Position numbers and translations under genes: made by a program. A stretch of 64,000 nt of DNA, taken from the NCBI RefSeq assembly GCF_041224595.1, contig NZ_JBGFGN010000113.1, positions 46,087-110,086 on the forward strand, given 5' to 3'. A model generated the notes under the pieces. That model had not been told where the DNA came from. It saw only the letters and a program-made list of their open reading frames with translations, and searched no databases. Origin of the DNA: Donghicola sp041224595 (lineage in GTDB: Bacteria > Pseudomonadota > Alphaproteobacteria > Rhodobacterales > Rhodobacteraceae). This document shows, one piece after another, positions 41,485 to 50,796 of the stretch. Position 1 is the stretch's first letter; the number at the start of each line of letters is the position of its first letter.

Positions 41485-42465
41485 ATGACCCGACTGACCA
41501 GACGCCACTTCACCCGCACATTGCTTGCCGGAGCGGCCGCAGGCTTTGCCGGTTTCGGCACCGAGTTCGCGGCCCGCGCAGCGCCCATCGCCGTCATCGG
41601 CGGCGGCCCTGCTGGAGCAACGGCCGCCCTAAAGTTGAAACGCGCCCGTCCCGATCTGCGCGTTACCCTGATTGAGCGAAATCCGAGCGGGCTGCGGCGC
41701 TCGGCACAAAATGGCCCCTTTGCAAAACCCAGCGCTGGCCCTGCATGGGACGCACTCTCCGCCGCCGGGGTCGAAATCGTGTTGGACGAAGTGACCGGCA
41801 TTGATTGGACAGCCGCCCGCATCGACCTGTTTCGCGGCCAGCGGCTGGCCTATGATCGTGTCGTGTTGGCCCCCGGTACACGAAACCGTCCCGAACCTAT
41901 TCAAGGCTACGGCGCCCGAGGCCGGCACTTCTGGCCAGCGGCTTGGGGCAGCGCCCGCGAAGCGCAGCGGCTGACCGCGATGATCAAGGCGATGCCCGAA
42001 GCGGGGCATCTGGTCCTGCGATTGCCAGCAGAGTTGAGCCATCCGCAGGTCGCGCAAGAGCGGGTCTCGACCTTGGCCCGCTTGCTTGCAGTTTGGAAAC
42101 CGGAGGCACGGATGACTGTTCTGAGCTCTACCGATTCCACAGGGTTTGATATCCCGGAGCTTGGCGCAGAGGTGACATGGCAAAGCGCCAACGTCATCTC
42201 TGTCGACGTTGACGCAGGTATCATCGAGACCGACCTCGGCCGAATTACCGCGGATGTGGTGAACTTTGTCACGCCCCAGATGGCGGGCGCCATCGCGGGT
42301 GATGCTGGATTGGTGGACAGCACGGGCTGGTGCCCGGCTTCGGACGCGGGACTATCCTTGATCCGGCCCGAAGCGATCGTTCTTGGTGATGCGCGCGCCG
42401 GAGCCAAGCGGACCGTGCCTGCGGCCATTGAAGACGCGCGGCGGCTTGGTTCGGTTCGGATCTAG
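41485..42465 (+). CDS. Tat-exported FAD flavoprotein (flavocytochrome c sulfide dehydrogenase-like)
   Basis: 326 residues from the ATG at 41485, 28 bp after rnfH. A twin-arginine signal (TRRHFTRTLLAGAAAGFAGF) is followed by an FAD-binding Rossmann motif AVIGGGPAGATAAL near residue 35. The whole length resembles the flavoprotein chain of flavocytochrome c sulfide dehydrogenase and SoxF, about 326 versus 400 residues. Only one clear cysteine (in GWCPASDAG) is left, so the usual redox disulfide is absent and sulfide oxidation is doubtful. Its place as the last gene of the rnf operon suggests a periplasmic partner of Rnf or of its FMN subunits, which is inference. Confidence 0.75.
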   Translation: MTRLTRRHFTRTLLAGAAAGFAGFGTEFAARAAPIAVIGGGPAGATAALKLKRARPDLRVTLIERNPSGLRRSAQNGPFAKPSAGPAWDALSAAGVEIVLDEVTGIDWTAARIDLFRGQRLAYDRVVLAPGTRNRPEPIQGYGARGRHFWPAAWGSAREAQRLTAMIKAMPEAGHLVLRLPAELSHPQVAQERVSTLARLLAVWKPEARMTVLSSTDSTGFDIPELGAEVTWQSANVISVDVDAGIIETDLGRITADVVNFVTPQMAGAIAGDAGLVDSTGWCPASDAGLSLIRPEAIVLGDARAGAKRTVPAAIEDARRLGSVRI

Positions 42466-42486
42466 AGGTTTCTGGGCTCAGACCAT

Positions 42487-42531
42487 GTGGCTTGTGTTGC
42501 GCTATGAGTATTTTTCGCAAAAAGAAGCCAC
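42487..42531. terminator. Nested hairpin between convergent genes
   Basis: GTGGCTT and AAGCCAC pair as an outer stem, with TTGCG and CGCAA pairing inside it around ATGAGTATTTTT. It lies after the flavoprotein stop and before the aldo/keto reductase stop, so it probably ends transcription from both sides. Confidence 0.5.
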
Positions 42532-42550
42532 GAGGCCAGAGCGATGACGA

Positions 42551-43549
42551 CTAGCAGTAGCGCTCGGGCCCGAGGTTTTGCGCTTCGGAGTATCGGTCGC
42601 CGGCGGCCCATCCCACGGGCAAGACCTCTTCGATGCGGGCGAAATCGCTGTCAGTCAGTGTCAGGTGCGCCCCTTCGACCAATTGGCGCAGATGGGTGGT
42701 CGAACGCGTCCCCGGAATGGAGAGGACCTGCGGGCCTTGGGCCAGCACCCAGCCGTTCGCAAGACCTGCGGTACTGACCCCCATCTCTGCCGCGAGTTTG
42801 GCAAAGGCCTTGGCGCGTTCGAGATTGCGGGTCAGATTTGTGCCCGTGAAGCGCGGGTTCACCCCAAGGAATGGATTGCCCGCAGCGCGTTCGGCGTCTG
42901 GTGGCGTGTCGGTCAAAAGCCCCCGCCCGACTGGGGAAAACGCCACCATCGAGGTGCCTAGGCGCGCGCATTCCTGATTCATGCCCATTTCCGGAAGCCG
43001 CGTGGACAGGGAATATTCGTTCTGCACGGCATCGACAGGATGAATTTCGGACGCATCCCGCAACGAATAGGGCGCGATTTCAGAAAAGCCGAAGCCGCCG
43101 ATCTTGCCTTCTTGTTTCAGAGCAACGAGGGTTCCGGTCACCTCTTCGATCGGGATGCTGTGCTGGCGGCGGTGGACATAAAAGAGATCAACATGCTCAA
43201 GGCCTAGCCGCTTCAGGCTCCCCTCGAGCTGGGAGCGTAGGTGCTGCGCTGAGTTGTCAAAGCACCGCGCGCCGGTCTCTGGATCGCTGGTGATGCCCGC
43301 TTTGGTCGCAATCACAAACGGGCTCTCGCCGCCATGGGCCCTTAGGAATTCGCCGATCACTGTTTCAGACCGGCCCATCCCGTAGATGTTCGAGGTATCG
43401 ATGTGGTTGATCCCCAATTCCAGCGCCAGTTCCATAACCTCGAAGGATTCTGCCTGATCGGTCGGACCATAGAAATCGGAAAAGCTCATGCCTCCTAAAC
43501 CGATAGAAGACACCAATTTACCCGTGTGACCTAAGGCGCGCTGTTCCAT
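42551..43549 (-). CDS. Aldo/keto reductase
   Basis: 332 residues from the ATG at 43549, preceded by a perfect GGAGG. The TIM-barrel AKR motifs are GLGGMSFSDFYG near the start, INHIDTSNIYGMGRSE (catalytic Asp and Tyr) and VDLFYVHRR. It reduces an aldehyde or ketone with NADPH; the substrate is unknown. It lies 70 bp after the transporter gene and may be co-transcribed with it. Confidence 0.9.
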   Translation of the reverse strand: MEQRALGHTGKLVSSIGLGGMSFSDFYGPTDQAESFEVMELALELGINHIDTSNIYGMGRSETVIGEFLRAHGGESPFVIATKAGITSDPETGARCFDNSAQHLRSQLEGSLKRLGLEHVDLFYVHRRQHSIPIEEVTGTLVALKQEGKIGGFGFSEIAPYSLRDASEIHPVDAVQNEYSLSTRLPEMGMNQECARLGTSMVAFSPVGRGLLTDTPPDAERAAGNPFLGVNPRFTGTNLTRNLERAKAFAKLAAEMGVSTAGLANGWVLAQGPQVLSIPGTRSTTHLRQLVEGAHLTLTDSDFARIEEVLPVGWAAGDRYSEAQNLGPERYC

Positions 43550-43619
43550 GAAGACCTCCGTTCCATTATTTCGGGTATCGAACACCGGAACGCTGCTCGA
43601 GGCAAAGGCAAAACGGCCC

Positions 43620-44831
43620 TCATCGCAGCGGAATAACGGGGATGCGCGGCGCTGATGCTGCATGTTCCGACAGGACGAGTGCGACCGCCCCTGCGATCAA
43701 AAGCCCAAGCGCCAAGGGCATCACAGTGTCTGTCCCCATTACAGCAATCCCGAGCGCAAAGAGCGTCGCCACCAAGCTTGAAATCGAGGCAACCACCGAG
43801 GACGCAATGCCCGCCATCTGGCCCAAATCCTCAAGCGCCATAGCATTCAGGTTGCCGAACAAGATACCGATCGAGAAAAACGCGCCAACGCTCAGGGAAA
43901 TAAAGATCACTATATGCGGGGCGCCCCCAGTGACCAGCCCAGCCAAAGTGAGAGCGCAGCCGGTCAGACATAACCCCCAGAAGCCCGCCCGCGCCAAAGA
44001 GGTGCTGCCAAAGCGGACTACGGCCCGTCCGTTCAGAAACGACGCCAGCCCGATGCCACCAGCAAGAAGTGCGAAAATGTAGGGCAAGCCGGTGGTGATC
44101 TCATAGACCGACGCCAGAACTTGAGCCGAGAGGCTCAGGTAGGTCAGCTGTGCCCCGAATACCAAACCTGTGGCGACGATCAGCAGTACGACACGCCGGT
44201 TCGACAGAATACGTGAAATGTTCCCGAAAATGCGCCTGCCCGAAAAAGGAATGCGCCTGTCCAGAGGCAGCGTTTCCGGCTGTTTCCAGAGCAACCACGC
44301 CGACAACCCAGCCGCGGCAACAAGATAGGCGTAAAAGATCGCGGGCCAGCCCCCAAGGATCATCAGCCCCTGCCCAAACATGGGCGCGATCATCGGTACA
44401 AGGATGAATAGTGAAAATAGGAATGACATCACGCGGGCCATAGCATCGCCTGCGAACTGGTCCCGGATCATGGCACGGGTCGCGATCTTTGGCCCGGCAA
44501 CGCCGATCCCCTGTACGATACGGCCCGCCACCAGCATCTCTATTGACGGGGCCAAAAGGCAAATCACTGTCCCCGCTACATAGATCATTAATCCCAAAAG
44601 AAGGGCTCTTTTCCGGCCAATAGCGTCTGATATCGGTCCAACAAACAGCTCTCCGATTACCATGCCCGCGATAAACAGCGAGATCAGGTGATGCGGGGCA
44701 AAATGCTGCGACGATGGCACACGCGCCCCGATCACCAGAAGCGCCGGCATCAACGCATCAATGCTGAATGCCGTAAGAGATGTGAGTAGCGCATAGAAAA
44801 CTACGCGCGATAGGCCGATGTGAGTGTCCAT
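43620..44831 (-). CDS. Bcr/CflA family MFS exporter
   Basis: 403 residues with twelve membrane spans. LTAFSIDALMPALLVIG and GPISDAIGRKRALLLGL are the Bcr/CflA hallmarks of the proton-driven drug exporter subgroup. The exported compound is unknown. Confidence 0.9.
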   Translation of the reverse strand: MDTHIGLSRVVFYALLTSLTAFSIDALMPALLVIGARVPSSQHFAPHHLISLFIAGMVIGELFVGPISDAIGRKRALLLGLMIYVAGTVICLLAPSIEMLVAGRIVQGIGVAGPKIATRAMIRDQFAGDAMARVMSFLFSLFILVPMIAPMFGQGLMILGGWPAIFYAYLVAAAGLSAWLLWKQPETLPLDRRIPFSGRRIFGNISRILSNRRVVLLIVATGLVFGAQLTYLSLSAQVLASVYEITTGLPYIFALLAGGIGLASFLNGRAVVRFGSTSLARAGFWGLCLTGCALTLAGLVTGGAPHIVIFISLSVGAFFSIGILFGNLNAMALEDLGQMAGIASSVVASISSLVATLFALGIAVMGTDTVMPLALGLLIAGAVALVLSEHAASAPRIPVIPLR

Positions 44832-44895
44832 AAGGTGTCTTAGACCACAGGCTATGATTGAACCAAAGCACTACCCCATGAACCCTTTGCCAAGT

Positions 44896-45690
44896 CTACT
44901 CTTGGGGCGTTGCAGGCATTTCGGGCATCGCCTCTTGTACCAGTGTCGGCTCAGCAGGGAGCAGCCCATCGACGGTATCCGGTGTCTCTGCCTTTGGCCG
45001 CGCGACTACAAATCCCAGATCACCGATCCGCGTGTCGCGGCCAAAATCTTTGTACCGCAATTGGCCGTTCACAACATAGAGGCGCGACGCACGATACGAG
45101 GTCCATGCCATGGGATCTCCATGGGTGTTCCATTCTTTGGCAATCTTCAGCAGGTGTGTTTCTTGGAGTTCGAGGTCTTTTGCCGTGATCGACGGGTCAA
45201 GCTGATCCGCGGGGAAGGTCAGATCCACCAGGCGCAGAAAGTCCGGATCGGCATTGTCACCGAGGTTTTGCAGAATGGGCAGGACCTCTTTGGGGTCGGT
45301 TTTCCGATCATCAACCGCGTAATAGCAATAGCCCTCGTAGAGCAAACCGCCACCGCCGACGACAGCCGCCCCAATGAGCGTCGCAGGGGCAGTCAGAACC
45401 GCTGCGACAGAGCCGACGCTGCCAAGAAGGCCAGTGGTGCCCGTCGCCGCAGCGCCAGCGCTGGCCGCGCCCGCAGCAGAGACAGAGCCGCCTGTGACGA
45501 CTTGGGTCAAAGTGTAGAACCCAGCGGCTTTGGCTGCGCTTCCGGCGGTTTGGATGGCGGCGCCCGAATGCTCTTTGGCCGCAGCCGCCCCGGCGCCCAT
45601 CAAAGCACTGGGCCGGTAATTACAGAGTTCCGCCGCCGCGCAGGTTCCAAAACCTGCAAGGGTAAGCCCCGCGAAAAAGGCGATCTTCAT
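44896..45690 (-). CDS. Secreted hypothetical protein with glycine/alanine-rich centre
   Basis: 264 residues from the ATG at 45690. A signal peptide (MKIAFFAGLTLAGFGTCAAA, cleaved near residue 20) is followed by a low-complexity alanine/glycine/threonine stretch at about 30-115 that may form a membrane hairpin, then a soluble domain and a proline/glutamate tail. I recognise no family. It is transcribed alone between the transporter and the doe genes. Confidence 0.6.
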   Translation of the reverse strand: MKIAFFAGLTLAGFGTCAAAELCNYRPSALMGAGAAAAKEHSGAAIQTAGSAAKAAGFYTLTQVVTGGSVSAAGAASAGAAATGTTGLLGSVGSVAAVLTAPATLIGAAVVGGGGLLYEGYCYYAVDDRKTDPKEVLPILQNLGDNADPDFLRLVDLTFPADQLDPSITAKDLELQETHLLKIAKEWNTHGDPMAWTSYRASRLYVVNGQLRYKDFGRDTRIGDLGFVVARPKAETPDTVDGLLPAEPTLVQEAMPEMPATPQE

Positions 45691-45841
45691 GGGTCTCTCT
45701 GAACCTCGTTTGCCAATAGACTCGGAGCCAGCGTGTACACTGCCCGATCTTCTCATTCAGAGAGGGAAATGACGGGACAGTCCAATCACGGCCCCGTCAT
45801 CCAATATTTGCGGCCCCGCAGGCGGAGCCCTATCCAAGGTC

Positions 45842-47212
45842 TTAGCCCAGAACCTGCGCTACAGCCTTGGCAGTTTTCTCGGCCACTTCGTCTGCCTCGG
45901 CCTGTGTCAGGCAGAAGGGCGGCGCAAAGCCAAGGATATCGCCCTGCGGCATCGCGCGGCCGATCACGCCCTGCTCTAGCAAGGCCGCCGCAACGCTCGG
46001 CCCGACCTTCTCGGACGCATCAAAGAAGGTGCGGCTGTCGCGGTCTGCCACAAACTCGATCGCGGCCATCATGCCCTCGCCGCGAATTTCGCCGACATTT
46101 GCGTGCTCGGACAGAGCATTCCGCAGAGCCGCCTGGAAGTAAGCGCCATTCTCGCCTGCCGCCTGAACAAGGTTCAGCTCGTCGATCAGCTTCAGGTTGG
46201 CAACGCCTGCCGCCGCGCCAATGGGGTGCGCCGAGTAGGTCCAGCCGTGGCCAATGGGGCCGTTTTCGTCGGTGCCCTGCTCCAGCACTTTCCACATCTT
46301 GTCGCTGACGATCGAACCGGACAGCGGCGCATAGGCCGAGGTCAGACCCTTGGCGATGGTGATCAGGTCAGGCTTCAGATCGTAGTGAAGCGAGCCGAAC
46401 ATGCTGCCCAAGCGGCCGAAACCGGTGACAACCTCATCTGCGATCAGCAGGATGTCATGCTTTTGCAGGATCGGCTGGATCGCCTCCCAATAGCCTGCGG
46501 GCGGGGGCACAATGCCGCCGGTGCCCAGAACAGGCTCACCGATAAAGGCAGCGATGGTGTCCGCGCCCTCGCGCTCAATCAGCGCCTCCAGTTCGGCAGC
46601 GCAATGGGCCACGAACTGCTCTTCGGTCATCGAGACATCGTTGCGGCGATAGTAATACGGCGCCTCGGTGTGAATGACTTGGGTCAGCGGCAGGTCGAAT
46701 TTCTTGTGGAACAGTTCCAGACCCGTCAGCGAGCCGGTCATCAGGCCCGACCCGTGGTAGCCGCGCCAGCGCGAGATGATCTTCTTCTTCTCGGGGCGGC
46801 CAAGGATATTGTTGTAGTACCAGACCAGTTTGATGTTGGTTTCGTTCGCATCAGAGCCGGACATACCGAAGTAAACCTTGGACATGTGGTCAGGCGCGCG
46901 GTCCAGAACCATTTTCGCCAGTGTGATGCTGGCTTCGGTGCCGTGGCCCACATACGAGTGGTAATAGGCCAGTTCACGCGCCTGATCGGCAATCGCATCA
47001 GCGATATCCGTGCGACCATAGCCCACGTTCACGCAATATAGGCCAGCGAACGCGTCCAGCAGTTTGGTGCCGTCACGGTCCTCGATATGGCATCCGGTTG
47101 CGGTTTTGATCACGCGCTGGGGCGCCTCGCCTCGGGCAAATTGGGCCAGATGGGTCGAGGGATGGAAGAAGTTTTCGCGATCCCACTGTTCGAGCATATC
47201 GTTTCTTAGCAT
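45842..47212 (-). CDS. doeD: Class III aminotransferase, probable DoeD (diaminobutyrate transaminase)
   Basis: 456 residues from the ATG at 47212, preceded by GAGGA. Fold-type I motifs: SGSDANETNIKLVWYYNN, DEVVTGFGRLGSMFG and the PLP lysine in ITIAKGLTSAYAPLSG. Alone it could be a putrescine- or taurine-pyruvate transaminase. The adjacent semialdehyde dehydrogenase, AsnC regulator and ectoine hydrolase point to DoeD, which turns diaminobutyrate into aspartate semialdehyde. Confidence 0.78.
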   Translation of the reverse strand: MLRNDMLEQWDRENFFHPSTHLAQFARGEAPQRVIKTATGCHIEDRDGTKLLDAFAGLYCVNVGYGRTDIADAIADQARELAYYHSYVGHGTEASITLAKMVLDRAPDHMSKVYFGMSGSDANETNIKLVWYYNNILGRPEKKKIISRWRGYHGSGLMTGSLTGLELFHKKFDLPLTQVIHTEAPYYYRRNDVSMTEEQFVAHCAAELEALIEREGADTIAAFIGEPVLGTGGIVPPPAGYWEAIQPILQKHDILLIADEVVTGFGRLGSMFGSLHYDLKPDLITIAKGLTSAYAPLSGSIVSDKMWKVLEQGTDENGPIGHGWTYSAHPIGAAAGVANLKLIDELNLVQAAGENGAYFQAALRNALSEHANVGEIRGEGMMAAIEFVADRDSRTFFDASEKVGPSVAAALLEQGVIGRAMPQGDILGFAPPFCLTQAEADEVAEKTAKAVAQVLG

Positions 47213-47225
47213 AGGTCCTCTCCTG

Positions 47226-48683
47226 TCAGCCCCAATCGCGGCAGACGTATTTAATGTCAGTGAATGCTTCGAGGCCTTGGCGCGCACCTTCGCGCCCCAG
47301 ACCGGATTGTTTGACCCCGCCAAAGGGAATCGGCGCGCCCGTTACCTTGGTCCGGTTGACCGCCACCATGCCGAATTGCAGGGCGCGGGTCAGGCGGTAG
47401 ATGCGGCGCGGATCCAGACTGTGCACATAAGCGACCAGCCCGTATTCCGTGGCATTGGCGCGCTGGATCACCTCTTCTTCGGTGTCAAAGGCGGTGATTG
47501 GCGCGACGGGGCCAAAGTTCTCTTGGCTCATGATCGCGGCGGTGTCGGGCACATCGGCCAGCACCGTCGGCTGGAAAAACAGCGGGCCAAGGCTTTCGTC
47601 CACAGCGCCGCCGGTCAGCACTTTGGCGCCGTTGGCAAGTGCATCGGTGACTTGCTCGACCTGCTTCTGGATCGCCTTTTCGTTGATCAACGGTCCGATA
47701 TCGGGGTCGTTCTGGCCGCTGCCCATGCTCAGCGCTTGGACCGCTTGGGTAAAGCGTGCACAAAACTCGGCGTAAACCTCGCGCTGCACGTAAATGCGGT
47801 TTGCCCCTAGGCAATCCTGCCCCGAAGTCGCGAACTTGGCTTTGACAGCTTCGGTGACTGCGCGGTCCAGATCAGCGTCGTCAAAGACAATGAACGGCGC
47901 GTGGCCGCCCAATTCCAGCACCAGACGTTTCACCGTATCTGCGGACTGGCGATAGAGCAGTTTGCCCACTTCGGTTGACCCAGTGAAAGACAGCGCCCGC
48001 ACCCGCGCATCGGCAGTCCACTCGCCCACGATGGTGGCAGCATCGCCCACCACAGTGCTCATCACTCCCTCGGGGAAGCCTGCGCGGCGCGCCAATTCGG
48101 CCAGCGCCAGCGCCGACAGCGGCGTTTCGGCAGAAGGGTGGATGATGACCGTGCAGCCGGCTGCCAGCGCAGCAGCAGCCTTGCGGGTGATCATCGCACT
48201 CGGGAAGTTCCAAGGAGTGATCAGTGCAGCCACGCCTACGGGTTCGCGCCACAACTCCATCTCTGCGTCGGGCAGATGGCTGGTGACGCCCTCTATATTC
48301 GGGCGCAAGGCCTCTTCGGCATAGAACCGGACAAAGCTGGCGGCGTAGTCAATCTCGCCCCTCGCTTCGCTGATCGGCTTGCCCTGTTCGGCGACCATGA
48401 TCTGGGCCAGATCCTCTTTGGCATCTAGGATCAGGTCGTGCCAACGGTGCAGCAGTGTAGCGCGATCTTGCGGCAGCATGCCCGCCCAATCGCCAAAAGC
48501 CTCATCGGCAGCCTCTACGGCAGCGCGGGCACCGGTGGCGTCGCTTAGAGCGACCTGCGCCACCAGATCTCCGGTGGCGGGGTCGCGGACGGCCAGCCGC
48601 CCCTGCCCTGCGAAATCTCCGTTCCCGCGCAGGAGGGCCGCGTCAGTAATCCATGGCGTCAAACGCTTCGACATCTCGGTCAT
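47226..48683 (-). CDS. doeC: Semialdehyde dehydrogenase, probable DoeC
   Basis: 485 residues. Aldehyde dehydrogenase motifs: PWNFPSAMITRK, FTGSTEVGK, the catalytic Glu in LELGGHAPF and the catalytic Cys in SGQDCLGANR. The family includes GabD (succinate semialdehyde). In this cluster the likely reaction is aspartate semialdehyde to aspartate. It lies 13 bp upstream of the aminotransferase. Confidence 0.82.
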   Translation of the reverse strand: MTEMSKRLTPWITDAALLRGNGDFAGQGRLAVRDPATGDLVAQVALSDATGARAAVEAADEAFGDWAGMLPQDRATLLHRWHDLILDAKEDLAQIMVAEQGKPISEARGEIDYAASFVRFYAEEALRPNIEGVTSHLPDAEMELWREPVGVAALITPWNFPSAMITRKAAAALAAGCTVIIHPSAETPLSALALAELARRAGFPEGVMSTVVGDAATIVGEWTADARVRALSFTGSTEVGKLLYRQSADTVKRLVLELGGHAPFIVFDDADLDRAVTEAVKAKFATSGQDCLGANRIYVQREVYAEFCARFTQAVQALSMGSGQNDPDIGPLINEKAIQKQVEQVTDALANGAKVLTGGAVDESLGPLFFQPTVLADVPDTAAIMSQENFGPVAPITAFDTEEEVIQRANATEYGLVAYVHSLDPRRIYRLTRALQFGMVAVNRTKVTGAPIPFGGVKQSGLGREGARQGLEAFTDIKYVCRDWG

Positions 48684-48798
48684 GGCTGTGGTCTCCTTTC
48701 ACCACGACCTTAGACCGCCCCAGAGAGAGGTTTTCGCTGTTCTGAGTAAAAACGGCAGAGAGGTTCTCTTTTCCCGCGGCCTTGGCCAGAGGAAATCT

Positions 48799-49281
48799 CT
48801 AGTCCCCGCGCAAGAGTCCCATAGCTGGCGGATCCGCTTTGATGGGCTTGGTTACGATATAGCTGTAGTAGCGGCGCACGCCCGCGCGGCTTTCCAGCAG
48901 ACCGTCCATAAGCTCTTGGAAAGTGGCGACATCTGTCGTGACCAGCTGCATCAGATAGTCATAGCCGCCACCGATCGCCCAACAGCCCGTCACTGTGTCC
49001 ATCCGGCCCACAGTGCGTTCGAACAGTTGAAAACTCTCTGCCTTGTGGCTTTCAAGCTCGACCGTGACAAAGACCTGCACGTGGGGCCCCAACGCCTCTA
49101 GGTCGATTTCGGCGCGGTAGCCGCGGATCAAGCCCGCCTTTTCCAGACGCTTCATCCGTTCCCAGCATGGCGTCGGCGACAGGTTCACCCGCGCCGCCAA
49201 TTCGGTTTTGGCGATCCGGCCCTCTCGGCTGAGGGTGGCTAGAATGGCGATATCTCGGTCATCAAGGCGGGTGCGGTCCAT
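48799..49281 (-). CDS. doeX: Lrp/AsnC family regulator, probable DoeX
   Basis: 160 residues from the ATG at 49281. N-terminal HTH (LDDRDIAILATLSREGRIAKTELAARVNLSPTPCWERMKRL) and C-terminal RAM ligand-binding domain. It is divergent from the ectoine hydrolase gene, as DoeX/AsnC is in ectoine clusters. Confidence 0.87.
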   Translation of the reverse strand: MDRTRLDDRDIAILATLSREGRIAKTELAARVNLSPTPCWERMKRLEKAGLIRGYRAEIDLEALGPHVQVFVTVELESHKAESFQLFERTVGRMDTVTGCWAIGGGYDYLMQLVTTDVATFQELMDGLLESRAGVRRYYSYIVTKPIKADPPAMGLLRGD

Positions 49282-49459
49282 GCACAGGTTGTTCCGCGAG
49301 GCGCAAGGATTTGTCAATCCAAGACATAATCTGTCCTTCCGTATCAGGTAACAGCGAAATTTCATCGCACCCACTTGCCGAGCGTTCATGAGATTGACAG
49401 GATCGCCCTATCGCATGACCGGCGGGCCGATTTGGTCCCGACCGAGACCAAGCCCGACC

Positions 49460-49476
49460 GCCTGACCCGATCAGGC
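49460..49476. promoter_or_regulatory. Inverted repeat in the doeX-doeA promoter region
   Basis: GCCTGA-CCCGA-TCAGGC, a perfect 6-bp dyad, lies in the 287 bp between the divergent doeX and doeA genes. An AsnC-type operator is possible. Nothing else in this gap is recognised. Confidence 0.35.
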
Positions 49477-49568
49477 AAGGCCACCTTGGGACACCTCTGG
49501 CGCGATGCCCCGCCCTGTCTTTGGCCCCGCCAATGTGCAGGTCGGCACGACTTGAACGAAAGGCCTAC

Positions 49569-50765
49569 ATGAACAAACTGCAACGAACACCAGAGCGGTA
49601 CACCACCGAAGAGTACCGCGCGCGGCTGGTCAAAATCCGCGCCAAGATGGAAAAGCAAGGGCTCGATATGCTGATTATCAGCGACCCTTCGAACATGTCT
49701 TGGGTGTCTGGCTATGGGGGCTGGTCCTTCTATGTGCACCAGTGCGTTGTGATCGGGCCCACGGGTGATCCGGTCTGGTTTGGCCGCTCTCAGGACGCCC
49801 AAGGCGCCTATCGCACGGTTTGGGTCGGCCGCGACAACGTCATCGGCTATCCAGACCATTACGTGCAGTCGACGGAAATCCACCCAATGGAATACCTGTG
49901 CGACCGCCTGACCGATATGGGCTGGGATAAAGGCACCATCGGCGTCGAGATGGACAACTACTGGTTCTCGGCCCGCGCCTTCGAGCGTCTGCAAAACGGC
50001 CTGCCCAACGCGAAATTCAAGGACTCGACCGGCTTCATCAACTGGGAGCGCGCGGTCAAATCCGAGAAAGAGCTGGAATACATGCGCCAAGCCGCCCGCA
50101 TCGTCGAGCGGATGCACCATCGCATCGCCGACAAGATTGAGGTCGGCGTGCGCAAGTGCGATCTGGTGGCGGAAATCTATGACGCAGGCCTGCGCTACGA
50201 CGAATGGTACGGCCATGGCGGTGACTATCCCGCAATTGTGCCGCTGCTTCCCTCTGGCCCTGACGCCGCCGCCCCGCACCTGACGTGGGATGACCTGCCG
50301 ATGAAAGAGAACGAAGGCACGTTCTTTGAAATCGCGGGCTGCTATCAGCGCTACCACGTGCCCCTGTCGCGGACGATCTTCCTGGGCAAACCGCCGCAAG
50401 AGATCATCGAAGCAGAAAAAGCCGTACTCGAGGGCATGGACGCGGGCCTTGAGGCCGCGCGGGCAGGCAACACCTGTCACGACGTGGCAGATGCGTTCTT
50501 CAAGTCATTGGAAAAGCGTGGAATTGTCAAAGACAACCGCTGTGGCTACTCTATCGGCCTGAGCTACCCGCCGGATTGGGGCGAGCGCACCATGTCCCTG
50601 CGCCGCGGCGACATGACCGAGTTGCAGCCTGGGATGACTTTCCATTTCATGACGGGCCTTTGGATGGAGACTTGGGGCTACGAGACCACAGAGTCCATCG
50701 CCATCACCGACGGCGCGCCCGAAGTCTTTTGTGATCTGCCGCGCAAAATGCTGGTCAAAAACTGA
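49569..50765 (+). CDS. doeA: DoeA/EutD, ectoine hydrolase (M24 family)
   Basis: 398 residues from the ATG at 49569. The run from DPSNMSWVSGYGGWSFYVHQCVVIGP to NVIGYPDHYVQSTEIHPM is the DoeA N-terminal signature; the C-terminal pita-bread fold includes ENEGTFFEIAGCYQRYHVPLSRT and GLSYPPDWGERTMSLR. It opens the ectoine ring to acetyl-diaminobutyrate. The next enzyme, the deacetylase DoeB, normally follows directly but is absent here. Confidence 0.88.
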   Translation: MNKLQRTPERYTTEEYRARLVKIRAKMEKQGLDMLIISDPSNMSWVSGYGGWSFYVHQCVVIGPTGDPVWFGRSQDAQGAYRTVWVGRDNVIGYPDHYVQSTEIHPMEYLCDRLTDMGWDKGTIGVEMDNYWFSARAFERLQNGLPNAKFKDSTGFINWERAVKSEKELEYMRQAARIVERMHHRIADKIEVGVRKCDLVAEIYDAGLRYDEWYGHGGDYPAIVPLLPSGPDAAAPHLTWDDLPMKENEGTFFEIAGCYQRYHVPLSRTIFLGKPPQEIIEAEKAVLEGMDAGLEAARAGNTCHDVADAFFKSLEKRGIVKDNRCGYSIGLSYPPDWGERTMSLRRGDMTELQPGMTFHFMTGLWMETWGYETTESIAITDGAPEVFCDLPRKMLVKN

Positions 50766-50776
50766 TCTCTCTTGGG

Positions 50777-50796
50777 GTAGCGGGCACGCCCGCTAC
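50777..50796. terminator. Bidirectional terminator between doeA and the trypsin-like gene
   Basis: GTAGCGGGC-AC-GCCCGCTAC is a perfect 9-bp stem, 11 bases after the doeA stop and overlapping the stop codon of the convergent protease gene. A short CT-rich stretch follows on the plus strand. Confidence 0.7.

Noticed and set aside
41485..42465. Sulfide dehydrogenase function for the flavoprotein after rnfH
   Set aside because: The redox cysteines and a cytochrome subunit are missing, so only a general FAD-flavoprotein call is supported.
48000..49400. Possible GabT/GabD GABA pathway in place of a doe locus
   Set aside because: The aminotransferase and dehydrogenase would fit GABA use, but the AsnC-type regulator and the clearly DoeA-like hydrolase next to them favour ectoine catabolism; kept only as an alternative.
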